Below are positions 1 to 7,025 of a DNA stretch of 10,274 nt, in pieces; position 1 is the first letter of the stretch, and every line of letters begins with the position of its first letter. Origin of the DNA: Planctomycetaceae bacterium (lineage in GTDB: Bacteria; Planctomycetota; Planctomycetia; Planctomycetales; Planctomycetaceae); assembly GCA_003503535.1 (NCBI GenBank), contig DOCI01000230.1, forward strand, positions 1 to 10,274, in the 5' to 3' direction. A program made the position numbers and the translations under genes. A model generated the notes under the pieces. It did not search any database. It saw only the letters and a program-made list of their open reading frames with translations, and was not told where the DNA came from.

Positions 1-758
1 TCGTGAATTGCCTGCGGCAGATTATTGTAAGCCAGCATGACCGCCTCAGTGGCATAACCAATCGATTCCTCAGTCGCTCCGACAGCCCAAATTGATTCCA
101 TCGCCTGACAAAACGCATCAAGTCCCGTTGTGGAAGTAATGGCTGGTGGCAGAGACCATGTGAGGAAGGGATCGATCATGGCGATATCGGGCAGTAGAGA
201 CGGCTCGGCAACGGAATATTTCTGACCGTCAACATACACAACAGCGAAATGCGTCGCTTCGCTGCCGGTGCCGGAAGTGGTCGGAATGGCAACGAGTGCG
301 GGGCCAAGGCCTCTCAATGAGGCAGCACCCGTTGCCAACTCCCGTGCCGGTTCCGTCTGAGAGGAGAACGCACCGATCATTTTGGCCAGATCGATCGCCG
401 TTCCTCCTCCCAGTGCAATAATCAAATCGTGTTTGTGACGACGGAATTCCTTAATTCCACGCTCGACATCTTCAATTTTCGGATTGGGCTCAAATTTAGT
501 GAATCGTGTGATCTGCCGAGTCGCGAATACGGGACCGAGAATTTCGTCGGCTCCAGACGACCTCCAGGCCATTTCATCCAGAACCAGGAATATGTTGCGA
601 ACACTCCGCTTCTTTAGTATGGAATCCAGTTGTCTCAACGCGTTTTCATACAAGTAAACCTGTTGAGAGTGATCCTTCGAATCAGGCTGGGCAATGAACT
701 CTTCAATAAAGAAACAGTCCAGGCTGGAGTCGTTGCTATCGAGCGCAGATTGATTCAT
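1..758 (-). CDS. Iron-containing alcohol dehydrogenase, phosphonoacetaldehyde reductase-like (C-terminus cut by window)
   Basis: 252 residues are visible of a family usually near 380, so the last third is off the left edge. The NAD(P)-binding half has the family loop [10 protein letters not shown] (about 117-126), and [16 protein letters not shown] follows at 158-173, the Fe-ADH signature. The metal-binding helix begins [11 protein letters not shown]: the Asp ligand is D214, but the position usually held by the first His is Q218 (codon 107-105). Fe-ADHs reduce aldehydes or oxidise alcohols in the cytoplasm using a divalent metal. The motifs [20 protein letters not shown] and [14 protein letters not shown] resemble, from memory, the phosphonoacetaldehyde reductase (PhpC-like) branch, which makes 2-hydroxyethylphosphonate; this substrate is inference. 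The start is firm: ATG 758-756 abuts the TGA of the phosphatase gene and has GAGGAG seven bases upstream. The frame is open throughout, with no frameshift. It is almost certainly co-transcribed with the phosphatase. Confidence 0.88.
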   Translation of the reverse strand, partial: MNQSALDSNDSSLDCFFIEEFIAQPDSKDHSQQVYLYENALRQLDSILKKRSVRNIFLVLDEMAWRSSGADEILGPVFATRQITRFTKFEPNPKIEDVERGIKEFRRHKHDLIIALGGGTAIDLAKMIGAFSSQTEPARELATGAASLRGLGPALVAIPTTSGTGSEATHFAVVYVDGQKYSVAEPSLLPDIAMIDPFLTWSLPPAITSTTGLDAFCQAMESIWAVGATEESIGYATEAVMLAYNNLPQAIH

Positions 759-2054
759 TCAGTCTCTCCTCAATTCTGTTTCATCCAGCGTAATGTCCCA
801 CATCGGTTGCCCATCCATCTGCACCCACTCGGCATGGAGTTGAGCAGGCTCTCGGGTGGAGTCGACTTCCAGTCGCAGCCAGACGTGCGGGATAGCCGCC
901 CCTTTGATCAAATCAGGATGAGGCACATTCAATTTCGGAATGGTCCGATGATGAATGGGCGAGACAATGAATTGGTGAATGGGATATCCGACTCGTAATT
1001 CCGTCTTGTATTTCAACAGACGCGAGCAGTGGATGTCACCACCAATCAGGACCACTCCGGAAATATTCTGATCTCCAATAAACTCAAACAGAGCCTCTCG
1101 TTCATGAGAATACGTGCCCCAATCGTCCGATTCCGTATTCTCTTTATCGTCCCAAATCATGCCGCATGCGATAATTTTGAATTCTGCATCCGAGGAACGT
1201 AACGATTCCTTAAGCCATTCCCATTGGATTTTTCCAAGCAGAGTTGGCTTGTCGGGAGCGATAGGAGATGGTTCTGTGCGGGAAAACCAGCGGGTATCCA
1301 GTAGAAAGACCTCAGCTGGTCCGTAGCGGAATTTGGTATAGATTCCCTGATTGTCGTGGCCGAACTGCTCATTGGCCCGATACTCGACAAATGCCTGACG
1401 TGTGTTTTCTTTGCCCGGCAGACGTCCGTCGGAATCGTTACGACCGAAGTCGTGATCGTCCCACGTTCCCCAGGTAGGAGTATGACAAATCAGTTTGGCT
1501 AACTCAGGAACAACTAGAAACTGACGGTGCTTCTCGCGCGCTGTCTTGAGATCAGTCCTATCGATATAGGGAGTATCGCCCAGCAGAACCAATCCCTCTG
1601 CTCCCCGCTCTTCCATTTGAGTCCAGAGTGGAATGGAATTCATATCTGCACAGGAGCCGAACGCCAGACAGATTTTGCTTTTCAACTTGGCGTCTGGCGC
1701 AGTGACAAACGAATTGACTTCAGTACTCTTCGTCCCGTTGCCAAGGATCGAATACTGATAGTGAGTCTCTGATTTCAGATCGGTCACATCCCAGGTGATG
1801 CAAAGATCCTGAGTTTCACTTGCCTCTGCTTGAAATGCTCGCTCGTAAGACTCTCCGTCCTCCGCTGAAACCAACAGCTCATATTGCCCTGGCTGATCCG
1901 GCCGAAACCAAATCTTCGCAGAAGTTTCCGACACGTGCCCAACCATCGGCCCAACGCCAGACAAAACTTCCGACTCAGCCGCTCGGAGTGAGTGCGGCAA
2001 GAAAGATGCCGCTGAAACCGCCAACATGGAACGCCGATTGAGTTTTTGTGACAA
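759..2054 (-). CDS. PhoD-family alkaline phosphatase/phosphodiesterase with Tat-type signal, TTG start
   Basis: 431 residues. The N-terminus [14 protein letters not shown] is a twin-arginine signal, so the protein is probably folded in the cytoplasm and exported by Tat. Residues about 30-120 look like the Ig/fibronectin-type N-terminal domain of the PhoD family. The metallophosphatase core follows: FGSC at 132-135, LLGDTPYID at 157-165, [12 protein letters not shown] at 197-208, LLDTR at 251-255 and GGDIH at 338-342, which supply the metal-binding Asp and His residues. PhoD enzymes hydrolyse phosphate mono- and diesters, usually with calcium and iron. The start is TTG at 2054-2052: an in-frame TAA lies at 2069-2067, AGAGG lies eight bases upstream, and the first internal ATG (residue 10) would remove the twin arginine. 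The stop abuts the ATG of the Fe-ADH gene. Which phosphoester it cleaves is not visible; the neighbour hints at organophosphorus metabolism. Confidence 0.9.
   Translation of the reverse strand: MSQKLNRRSMLAVSAASFLPHSLRAAESEVLSGVGPMVGHVSETSAKIWFRPDQPGQYELLVSAEDGESYERAFQAEASETQDLCITWDVTDLKSETHYQYSILGNGTKSTEVNSFVTAPDAKLKSKICLAFGSCADMNSIPLWTQMEERGAEGLVLLGDTPYIDRTDLKTAREKHRQFLVVPELAKLICHTPTWGTWDDHDFGRNDSDGRLPGKENTRQAFVEYRANEQFGHDNQGIYTKFRYGPAEVFLLDTRWFSRTEPSPIAPDKPTLLGKIQWEWLKESLRSSDAEFKIIACGMIWDDKENTESDDWGTYSHEREALFEFIGDQNISGVVLIGGDIHCSRLLKYKTELRVGYPIHQFIVSPIHHRTIPKLNVPHPDLIKGAAIPHVWLRLEVDSTREPAQLHAEWVQMDGQPMWDITLDETELRRD
766..771 (-). promoter_or_regulatory. Ribosome binding site of the Fe-ADH gene, inside the phosphatase coding end
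   Basis: GAGGAG on the minus strand, seven bases before the ATG at 758. It lies within the last codons of the phosphatase gene (Leu-Arg-Arg-Asp-stop), so the junction reads GAGGAG-N4-TGA-ATG. This fixes the start and suggests translational coupling. Confidence 0.7.
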
Positions 2055-2062
2055 CGAACTGA

Positions 2063-2067
2063 CCTCT
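2063..2067 (-). promoter_or_regulatory. Ribosome binding site supporting the TTG start of the phosphatase
   Basis: AGAGG on the minus strand, eight bases from TTG 2054-2052. An in-frame TAA at 2069-2067 overlaps it, so no longer N-terminus is possible. Confidence 0.55.
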
Positions 2068-2178
2068 TAAGCTTGGCACTTTGAACTTGCACTTGTTGAC
2101 CAACGATCAAACTGGACCTGAATCGATTGAACTCATTTTAGCTTTGCTGATCTTTCACCATGCTCACCATTCTTGCTG

Positions 2179-2201
2179 AAAGTTGACTATAAATCAACTT
2201 T
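2179..2201. repeat. Perfect 8-bp inverted repeat, possible operator or weak terminator
   Basis: AAAGTTGA, seven bases (CTATAAA), then TCAACTTT. The arms are perfect but have only two GC pairs each, and no T-run follows on either strand, so a strong intrinsic terminator is unlikely. Its place about 125 bases before the phosphatase start fits a dimeric regulator site or a mild transcript-end hairpin for the kinase gene. Confidence 0.4.
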
Positions 2202-2304
2202 GTTTCCATTAAGATCCAGTTAAGATTGACTGTAAGCCTGATGAAAACATACATTACGCCAAACAGTCCTAACCAAGCGCCTATTTGTTTTCATCCTCTG
2301 TAAT

Positions 2305-3696
2305 CTATTGAGGTTTGGCATTGTGCCGTAACTTTTCGATCATTAATTCGAACCACCGCTCGATTCCATCGACTTCCTGAGAAGTCATCTCGGTGGGCCA
2401 GGCGAGAATCACATTGCCAGCTTCAACGGTAAACACATCTTCCCTTACTCGATCGTGATCAGGCGATTCAACGGCTCGGTTCAGTGGAGAGCCTGACTTT
2501 TGCAATTCATGACCAGCAAATGCTTCGGAAGACGTGTTCTTTTCTGCAATACTTTTGGAAGCTGGAGAGTGCGAGGAATGAAGTTGATTTGCTGATTGAC
2601 GAGATGCAGAATCTCGCGAAACCTGCGAATCAGAATTCTTGGAGGTTCGTCTTGTCATCCGGGAAAGAATCGATGACCTTGAGCCGCTCGAAGGGGGATC
2701 TTTTCTCTCGCTGGGCAGAACAAGTGAGTCCAGCTTATTTGTCTTTCCGCCGCGATAACTGAAAGTTACGCTCGCGGTGCCTTCTTCCAATATGGGAAGA
2801 ATCACTTCAAGATCAGCAATCATTTCCTCAGCGGTCTGGTAACGATCATTAGGATTTTTCGAAAGTGCCCGCTCAACAATTCGCGAACAGACTCCGGGAA
2901 TCTTGGGATGAAGCGTCGCTAAATTCGGAGCGGGACGATTCACATGGGCGACAATAATTTCCATCGTCGATCCCGATTCCTCAAACGGGCTCACCCCTGC
3001 AAGCAGTGTGAAATATGTGGCCCCCAGGGAATAAAGATCGCTCCGGGCATCCACTTCCTTACCCACACATTGCTCTGGACTCATAAAATAAGGAGTGCCC
3101 AGGATCTGGCCATTTTGAGTTAAGCGTGCATCTTCAACTCGCTGGGCTCTGGCAAGTCCAAAGTCGCCCACTTTAACCACTTCATGATCGGCAACGAGCA
3201 GGTTGGCGGGTTTGATATCCCGATGAGTCAGGCCAATTGCATGAGCAGCGGCCAGTCCCTTCGCGGCATCCAGAACGACCGCAGTCGCCCATTTGGCATC
3301 GCTGGGAACTCGATTCTGAAGTCTCTCGGCCACCGAGCCGTTCGGTAAATATTCCATGACAATATACGTCCCGAACTCAGGACGCTGAACAACTTCATAC
3401 ACGCTGACAACATTGGGATGATTCAACTGCCCGGCTGATCGAGCTTCGGTCAGGAACCGTCCCAGCGAAGATTTGTCACGCGAAAACTGTGGCGAAAGCA
3501 CTTTGATCGCCACCTGGCGGTCCAGAGTCGAATCTCTGGCCAGGTAAATGACCCCCATGCCACCACGTCCGAGTTCCCGTACGATTTCAAATTTGTCGAG
3601 CTTCTCGCCGGGTGAAAGGACAGTCATTGGAGCCGGAGTCTCAGAATAGTCTTCTCCAGATCCGATTACAGTATGTTCAGCTGGAACAATCGACAT
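2305..3696 (-). CDS. Soluble PknB-type Ser/Thr protein kinase with Ser-rich tail and C-terminal module
   Basis: 463 residues. A 35-residue N-terminal extension precedes a complete bacterial Hanks-type kinase domain (about 36-300): Gly-rich loop GRGGMG 43-48, ATP lysine K65 in VAIKV, helix-C Glu E84, catalytic HRDIKPAN 158-165, DFG 178-180, SPE (in place of APE) 206-208 and the DARSDLYSLG helix around D220. All catalytic residues are present, so it should phosphorylate Ser/Thr on protein targets. There is no transmembrane segment or extracellular sensor domain, unlike PknB or PrkC, so it is probably cytoplasmic. Residues about 325-420 are a low-complexity, Ser/Arg/Lys-rich linker, probably disordered and possibly autophosphorylated. 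Residues about 421-460 are ordered again (hydrophobic strand, then WP and an amphipathic helix with ERWFELMIEKL). The start is ATG 3696 with only a weak GAAAG site upstream. Its target is unknown. Confidence 0.92.
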   Translation of the reverse strand: MSIVPAEHTVIGSGEDYSETPAPMTVLSPGEKLDKFEIVRELGRGGMGVIYLARDSTLDRQVAIKVLSPQFSRDKSSLGRFLTEARSAGQLNHPNVVSVYEVVQRPEFGTYIVMEYLPNGSVAERLQNRVPSDAKWATAVVLDAAKGLAAAHAIGLTHRDIKPANLLVADHEVVKVGDFGLARAQRVEDARLTQNGQILGTPYFMSPEQCVGKEVDARSDLYSLGATYFTLLAGVSPFEESGSTMEIIVAHVNRPAPNLATLHPKIPGVCSRIVERALSKNPNDRYQTAEEMIADLEVILPILEEGTASVTFSYRGGKTNKLDSLVLPSERKDPPSSGSRSSILSRMTRRTSKNSDSQVSRDSASRQSANQLHSSHSPASKSIAEKNTSSEAFAGHELQKSGSPLNRAVESPDHDRVREDVFTVEAGNVILAWPTEMTSQEVDGIERWFELMIEKLRHNAKPQ

Positions 3697-3866
3697 CGTT
3701 TGCTTTCAAAATCCGTCCGATCAGGATTGAGCAAATCTTGAAATCACGGAGGAAGGTGGCAGTTACTCAACAGTTCAAATGCACACATTAAGATGCACCA
3801 ATTAGAATACATGTGATTTCGTGCTCAATCCAACCTGAAATTAGGGGACTTCCAAAAAACAAAGGA
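3697..3866. other. Intergenic region between the PLP lyase and the kinase
   Basis: 170 AT-rich bases with no gene. It should hold the kinase promoter on the minus strand and the end of the lyase transcript. ATGCAC occurs twice about 14 bases apart near 3779-3798. A T-run follows the lyase stop on the minus strand (TTTGTTTTTTGG), but I see no good GC stem before it, so I do not call a terminator. Confidence 0.3.
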
Positions 3867-5048
3867 TTAAGTTGACTGGAGTCCACTTGAACTGGCGAGT
3901 TTTTGGTCAATTGCACCCTTCATTTTCTGAAGCCCTGCGAGCATGTGATCTCGGGGACAGCCAAAATTGAAACGCACATGCTGGCGGCTGCCGAAAGGTT
4001 CCCCATCGGTCAGAAACACGCCGGCTTCCTTCGCAAAGAACTGACAAGGGTTGGAAAGTTTCAGTTCTGAGCAGTCAATCCAGTACAGATACGTGGCTGC
4101 ATGCTCATGAATATTCAACACTGGCATTTCCTCACGAATGAAACTGGCCAGAACGTCCCGATTCTCACGAAGATATTCAATAAGATCCCGACGCCACGGC
4201 TCTCCGTCTCGATAGGCAGCCTCGGCAGCCACCATTGCCAGCACATTGATCTCGGGCATTGTGCAACCCCTTGCTCGATTGAAATTGCTACGAAGTTGAT
4301 CATCCTCGATGACTGCAAAAGAGTATCCCAGACCGGCAATGTTATAAGTTTTGCTGGGAGCCTTTAGAGTGATAAGTCGCTTCCGCAACTCTTCAGGCAA
4401 CTTGAGGGCGCTGAAGTGGATCTGATCCGGTTCGAGGATAAGATCGCAATGGATTTCATCCGCGACCAGCACAAGCTCATGACGCTGACAGAACTCCGCG
4501 AGCTTCAGAATTTCATCCTCGCTGAAAACGCGTCCTAATGGATTTTGAGGATTGCAGAGGATAAGTACTTTCGTTCGCGAAGTGACCGCATTCTCCATCG
4601 CTTCCCAGTCGAATCGCCAGGTGGTTTCATCGCGGATGTGGGGAACATCGATCACACTTGCACCGGCGTCAGCTGCCACTTTGAAGAATGGGTAGTAGAC
4701 TGGCGAGTTAATCATCACCTGATCGCCAGGTTGACAAAACGCTCTGCAAGCCTGCGATAAAGCCGGTACCATACCGGGTAAATGAACGAGAGATTTCTCG
4801 CTGACCTGCACTCCATCGACGCGAGACAGATAATCCAATACCGCTTCAATTATGCCTTTGTGGGGATGAGCATAGCCAAACACGCCATGCTCAACCCTGC
4901 GTTGCATTGCCTCTACAACACAATTTGGCGAAGCGAAGTCCATATCCGCAACCCAATACGGGATATAGTCCGGGTAGCGCTCCCATTTAATGGAACCGGT
5001 GCCACGCCGTTCTGGGAGTTGGTTAAAATCGAAGTCAGTTTCAGACAT
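3867..5048 (-). CDS. patB: PatB/MalY-family PLP-dependent C-S lyase (cystathionine beta-lyase type)
   Basis: 393 residues, the normal length for fold-type I aminotransferase-like lyases. The N-terminus YIPYWVADMDFASP (28-41) and FGYAHPHKG (57-64) are typical of the MalY/PatB branch. PLP-binding features are in order: SPVYYPF near 115-121 with the stacking Tyr, CNPQNPLG at 165-172 with the pyridine-side Asn, VADEIHCDL from 195 with D197, and APSKTYNIAGL at 230-240 with the Schiff-base lysine K233; VRFNFGCPR near the C-terminus carries the carboxylate-binding Arg. The family cleaves the C-S bond of cystathionine or cysteine conjugates to give a thiol, pyruvate and ammonia. The exact substrate is not visible, and the symbol is by family only. 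It lies 60 bases downstream of the DUF6807 gene on the same strand, so cotranscription is possible but functionally unexplained. Start ATG 5048 with a weak AAGAG site. Confidence 0.88.
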   Translation of the reverse strand: MSETDFDFNQLPERRGTGSIKWERYPDYIPYWVADMDFASPNCVVEAMQRRVEHGVFGYAHPHKGIIEAVLDYLSRVDGVQVSEKSLVHLPGMVPALSQACRAFCQPGDQVMINSPVYYPFFKVAADAGASVIDVPHIRDETTWRFDWEAMENAVTSRTKVLILCNPQNPLGRVFSEDEILKLAEFCQRHELVLVADEIHCDLILEPDQIHFSALKLPEELRKRLITLKAPSKTYNIAGLGYSFAVIEDDQLRSNFNRARGCTMPEINVLAMVAAEAAYRDGEPWRRDLIEYLRENRDVLASFIREEMPVLNIHEHAATYLYWIDCSELKLSNPCQFFAKEAGVFLTDGEPFGSRQHVRFNFGCPRDHMLAGLQKMKGAIDQKLASSSGLQST

Positions 5049-5108
5049 GGAACTCTTTATGGATTATGAATGTGGGAGAATCAAATCGTAATACAACTCA
5101 ATTCAGAC

Positions 5109-6110
5109 TTACCGGGACTCACTCGCGTACGTTTCATACGCTTCGGCAATCTTGCCTGCCTTTTCGTCTCCTTTGTGAAGGACAAAGCGGTGCAGAAGTT
5201 TGATGTTATCTCCCTTTTCGAGATCAAAAGCGACATCGGGATTTGCACTGTCGAACTGCTTGGATGCAAATGGATTCGCTGTAAATAATCCATAAGTGCG
5301 GACATGCCAGCGGGTCGGATGACGGAAACTCTTTGGGTGGTCCAGAATGGCGACACCGACCGTTTCACCATCTACCGGACCATAGTAGTCGCACCAGTTT
5401 CCGGGCTGGCTCCAGGCATCCTTATTGGTCTGCCCTTCACTGTTAATGATGGTCCCTCCCAATTTGGAATCGACATCCATCGAAGTTGGAATCCGAATCG
5501 AAAGACCTGAGTCCTTCTTATCTTCAAAGTGCAACTGACCTTCACTGGCGATCAGTTCCTGATCGAAATCAATAATCCGCTGCTCTGCGTTTGCACGAAA
5601 AGTCACAGTTCGTTTTTCTTCAAGAATCTTCTTCCCCTGGCCGTCCACATAATCGCAGAGTTCAATAAATCGACAATAATCCTGATTCGCAGTCAGTTCT
5701 TCATAGGATCGATGAACAATTTTACCCAGTGCATCCAAGCGTCCCTGTGCCCACTCTGCTCGTTTTGGATTCTCCAGATAATTCTCAAATGTTTTTTCTT
5801 CCGCCCAGGTATCGACTCCGTTAATCCCCTCATGCCCAAATGTAATTCCACGATGATGAGGATGGTCTTTTCGCTCCCCTTCCACATCTTCCATAGGATA
5901 TGCGCGTGTCATCAACTTTTGAGTTGGGCCATAAATTCTCCAGAGATAAGGCTTATTTCCCTGATCGACCACATATTCCGCAAATGGTTTTCCATCATGA
6001 GTAATCCGTAAACCGTTCTTGTCGGTTTTCTCAATTTTGAAATCCGCATAAGCAGAACTGGCAAACAGAACAAAGCAGAGTAAAGCTCGTAGTAATGTTG
6101 ACATTTTCAT
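5109..6110 (-). CDS. Secreted DUF6807 (PmoA-like) family protein
   Basis: 333 residues from the first ATG. A Sec signal peptide is clear: basic start, hydrophobic core LLRALLCFVLFASSA, likely cleavage after AYA at residue 22, giving a mature protein beginning DFKIEK. The hallmark is KDHPHHRGITFGHEG (81-95) followed by NGVDTWAEE (97-105), the His-rich motif of the DUF6807/PmoA family common in Planctomycetota and often near sugar-degrading genes. The family is thought to have a galactose-mutarotase-like beta fold; its reaction is not established as far as I know. Later blocks include DYYGPVDGETVGVAILDHPKSFRHPTRWHVR and YGLFTANPF, also typical. Two starts are possible: ATG 6110 lies directly against AGGA with no spacing, whereas ATG 6104 (two codons in) has AGGA at six bases, so 6104 is the better start. 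It is divergent from a secreted esterase. Confidence 0.88.
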   Translation of the reverse strand: MKMSTLLRALLCFVLFASSAYADFKIEKTDKNGLRITHDGKPFAEYVVDQGNKPYLWRIYGPTQKLMTRAYPMEDVEGERKDHPHHRGITFGHEGINGVDTWAEEKTFENYLENPKRAEWAQGRLDALGKIVHRSYEELTANQDYCRFIELCDYVDGQGKKILEEKRTVTFRANAEQRIIDFDQELIASEGQLHFEDKKDSGLSIRIPTSMDVDSKLGGTIINSEGQTNKDAWSQPGNWCDYYGPVDGETVGVAILDHPKSFRHPTRWHVRTYGLFTANPFASKQFDSANPDVAFDLEKGDNIKLLHRFVLHKGDEKAGKIAEAYETYASESR

Positions 6111-6208
6111 TCCTGATTTCGAGTGAAGTGTTTTCTACATCATGAGTAAATCAGTCGCTGGGAACAACTGAAGGCAGGCTGACAATTGGGGTTTTCTAGC
6201 GGTTCGGT

Positions 6209-6238
6209 TTGCCTGAGATGGATTCAGTGCCTTAAAAT
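6209..6238 (+). promoter_or_regulatory. Candidate sigma70-type promoter for the SGNH esterase gene
   Basis: TTGCCT (6209-6214, four of six matches to the -35 box), 18-base spacer, TAAAAT (6233-6238, five of six matches to the -10 box). It would give a leader of about 80 bases before ATG 6325. The -10 overlaps the hairpin at 6229-6243. Confidence 0.3.
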
Positions 6239-6243
6239 AAGGC
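6229..6243. repeat. Perfect 6-bp inverted repeat overlapping the candidate -10 box
   Basis: GCCTTA, three bases (AAA), TAAGGC. As DNA it could be a short palindromic operator sitting on the promoter; as RNA it could be a small hairpin. No T-run follows, so it is not an obvious terminator. Confidence 0.4.
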
Positions 6244-6324
6244 CGATCGATTCTGATGATTTCATTACGAAATCTAACATTCATATAACGATCTTAAGCA
6301 ATAGCCATCGAAAGAAAAAACAAT

Positions 6325-7011
6325 ATGAAAATGAATCAAATGAAATCACTGATACTACTGGCTTTACTCGCCACGAACATTCAGTTCGCTTCTGCTCAAG
6401 AGAAAGTCTTAAAAATTGGCTTGATTGGTGACTCAACTGTCGCAACGTCTTCCGGCTGGGGACCTGCCTTTGCGAAACGGTTCAATGATAATACGCTGGT
6501 GCTGAATTTTGCGAAGAACGGAGCGACTCTCGAATCGATTTCCCATAAGCGGGACGAACTTTTGAAACTGAAGCCGGATTACGTACTCATTCAATTTGGG
6601 CATAACGATCAAAAGAGATATGGCACAGACGTCTATCGAACCAAACTGACCTCTTATGTGCAACGTGTGACTGAGGCTGGAAGTCAGGCGATTGTTCTCA
6701 GCTCGGTGACCCGTCGCAATTTTGATGAAAATGGGAAAATTCAACTTCGGGAATCGGGGCTCAAAGGCAATTTAACCGCTTTCGAGAAGGCGGCTCAAAC
6801 CGTTGCTGAAGAACAGGATGTCAAATTCATCAATCTGCATGCCATCAGTATTGCCCATCACAACAAAATCGGACCTGAAGAGACTGCCGAATACAACTTC
6901 AGCGAAACTGACACGACTCATTTCAGCCCCAAAGGAGCCGAGGCGACTGCAGAGTTGATTCTCAAAGAATTAAAAACAGTCGCACCTGAGATCACCGCAA
7001 ATTTGAAGTAA
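6325..7011 (+). CDS. Secreted SGNH/GDSL hydrolase, rhamnogalacturonan acetylesterase-like (CE12 type)
   Basis: 228 residues. A Sec signal peptide runs to about residue 24 (hydrophobic SLILLALLATNI, cleavage after ASA). The SGNH blocks are complete: GDSTVA at 35-40 with nucleophile S37, NFAKNGAT at 61-68 with oxyanion-hole G66, QFGHND at 90-95 with N94, and DTTHFSPKGA at 196-205 with catalytic D196 and H199. GDSTVA, GHND and D-x-x-H-F-S are the form seen in rhamnogalacturonan acetylesterases such as RhgT, which remove acetyl groups from pectic polysaccharide. Length and domain layout fit a single-domain enzyme. ATG codons lie at residues 1, 3 and 6; 6325 is kept because no strong ribosome site separates them. 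It is divergent from the DUF6807 gene and converges with the methyltransferase gene, whose stop is 14 bases away. Confidence 0.88.
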   Translation: MKMNQMKSLILLALLATNIQFASAQEKVLKIGLIGDSTVATSSGWGPAFAKRFNDNTLVLNFAKNGATLESISHKRDELLKLKPDYVLIQFGHNDQKRYGTDVYRTKLTSYVQRVTEAGSQAIVLSSVTRRNFDENGKIQLRESGLKGNLTAFEKAAQTVAEEQDVKFINLHAISIAHHNKIGPEETAEYNFSETDTTHFSPKGAEATAELILKELKTVAPEITANLK

Positions 7012-7025
7012 TCTGGCGAGCACAA

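Larger units (their letters stand above)
2055..2304. other. Intergenic region between kinase end and phosphatase start
   Basis: 250 AT-rich bases without a convincing gene. It should hold the promoter of the phosphatase/Fe-ADH operon (minus strand) and the end of the kinase transcript. The only clear structure is the inverted repeat at 2179-2201. No promoter stands out: the best minus-strand candidate, CTTACA-N17-CTTAAT starting near 2236, matches only four of six bases in each box. Confidence 0.4.
6111..6324. other. Divergent promoter region between DUF6807 and SGNH esterase genes
   Basis: 214 bases with no gene, serving as the upstream region for both genes. The plus-strand candidate promoter and hairpin at 6209-6243 are listed separately. 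On the minus side the best candidate boxes are poor. Shared control of two secreted enzymes from one region is plausible but is inference. Confidence 0.5.

Noticed and set aside
422..604. Possible separate small minus-strand gene or frameshift in the Fe-ADH
   Set aside because: Direct translation from ATG 758 gives one unbroken frame through the GGG and PTTSGTGSE motifs; the small frame is merely another reading frame of the same gene.
2179..2201. Intrinsic terminator of the kinase gene
   Set aside because: The 8-bp stem has only two GC pairs per arm and no following T-run, so it is listed as an inverted repeat only.
5529..6011. 160-codon plus-strand open frame opposite the DUF6807 gene
   Set aside because: It lies wholly antisense to a well supported secreted protein, has low-complexity hydrophobic composition and no recognisable family.
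6102..6333. Mirrored ATGAAAATG double starts on both divergent genes as a repeat
   Set aside because: Only nine bases match and the flanks differ; Met-Lys starts are common in signal peptides, so coincidence is enough.
7012..7025. Bidirectional terminator between the esterase and methyltransferase stops
   Set aside because: Only 14 bases separate the stops and no stem is visible there or just around it.
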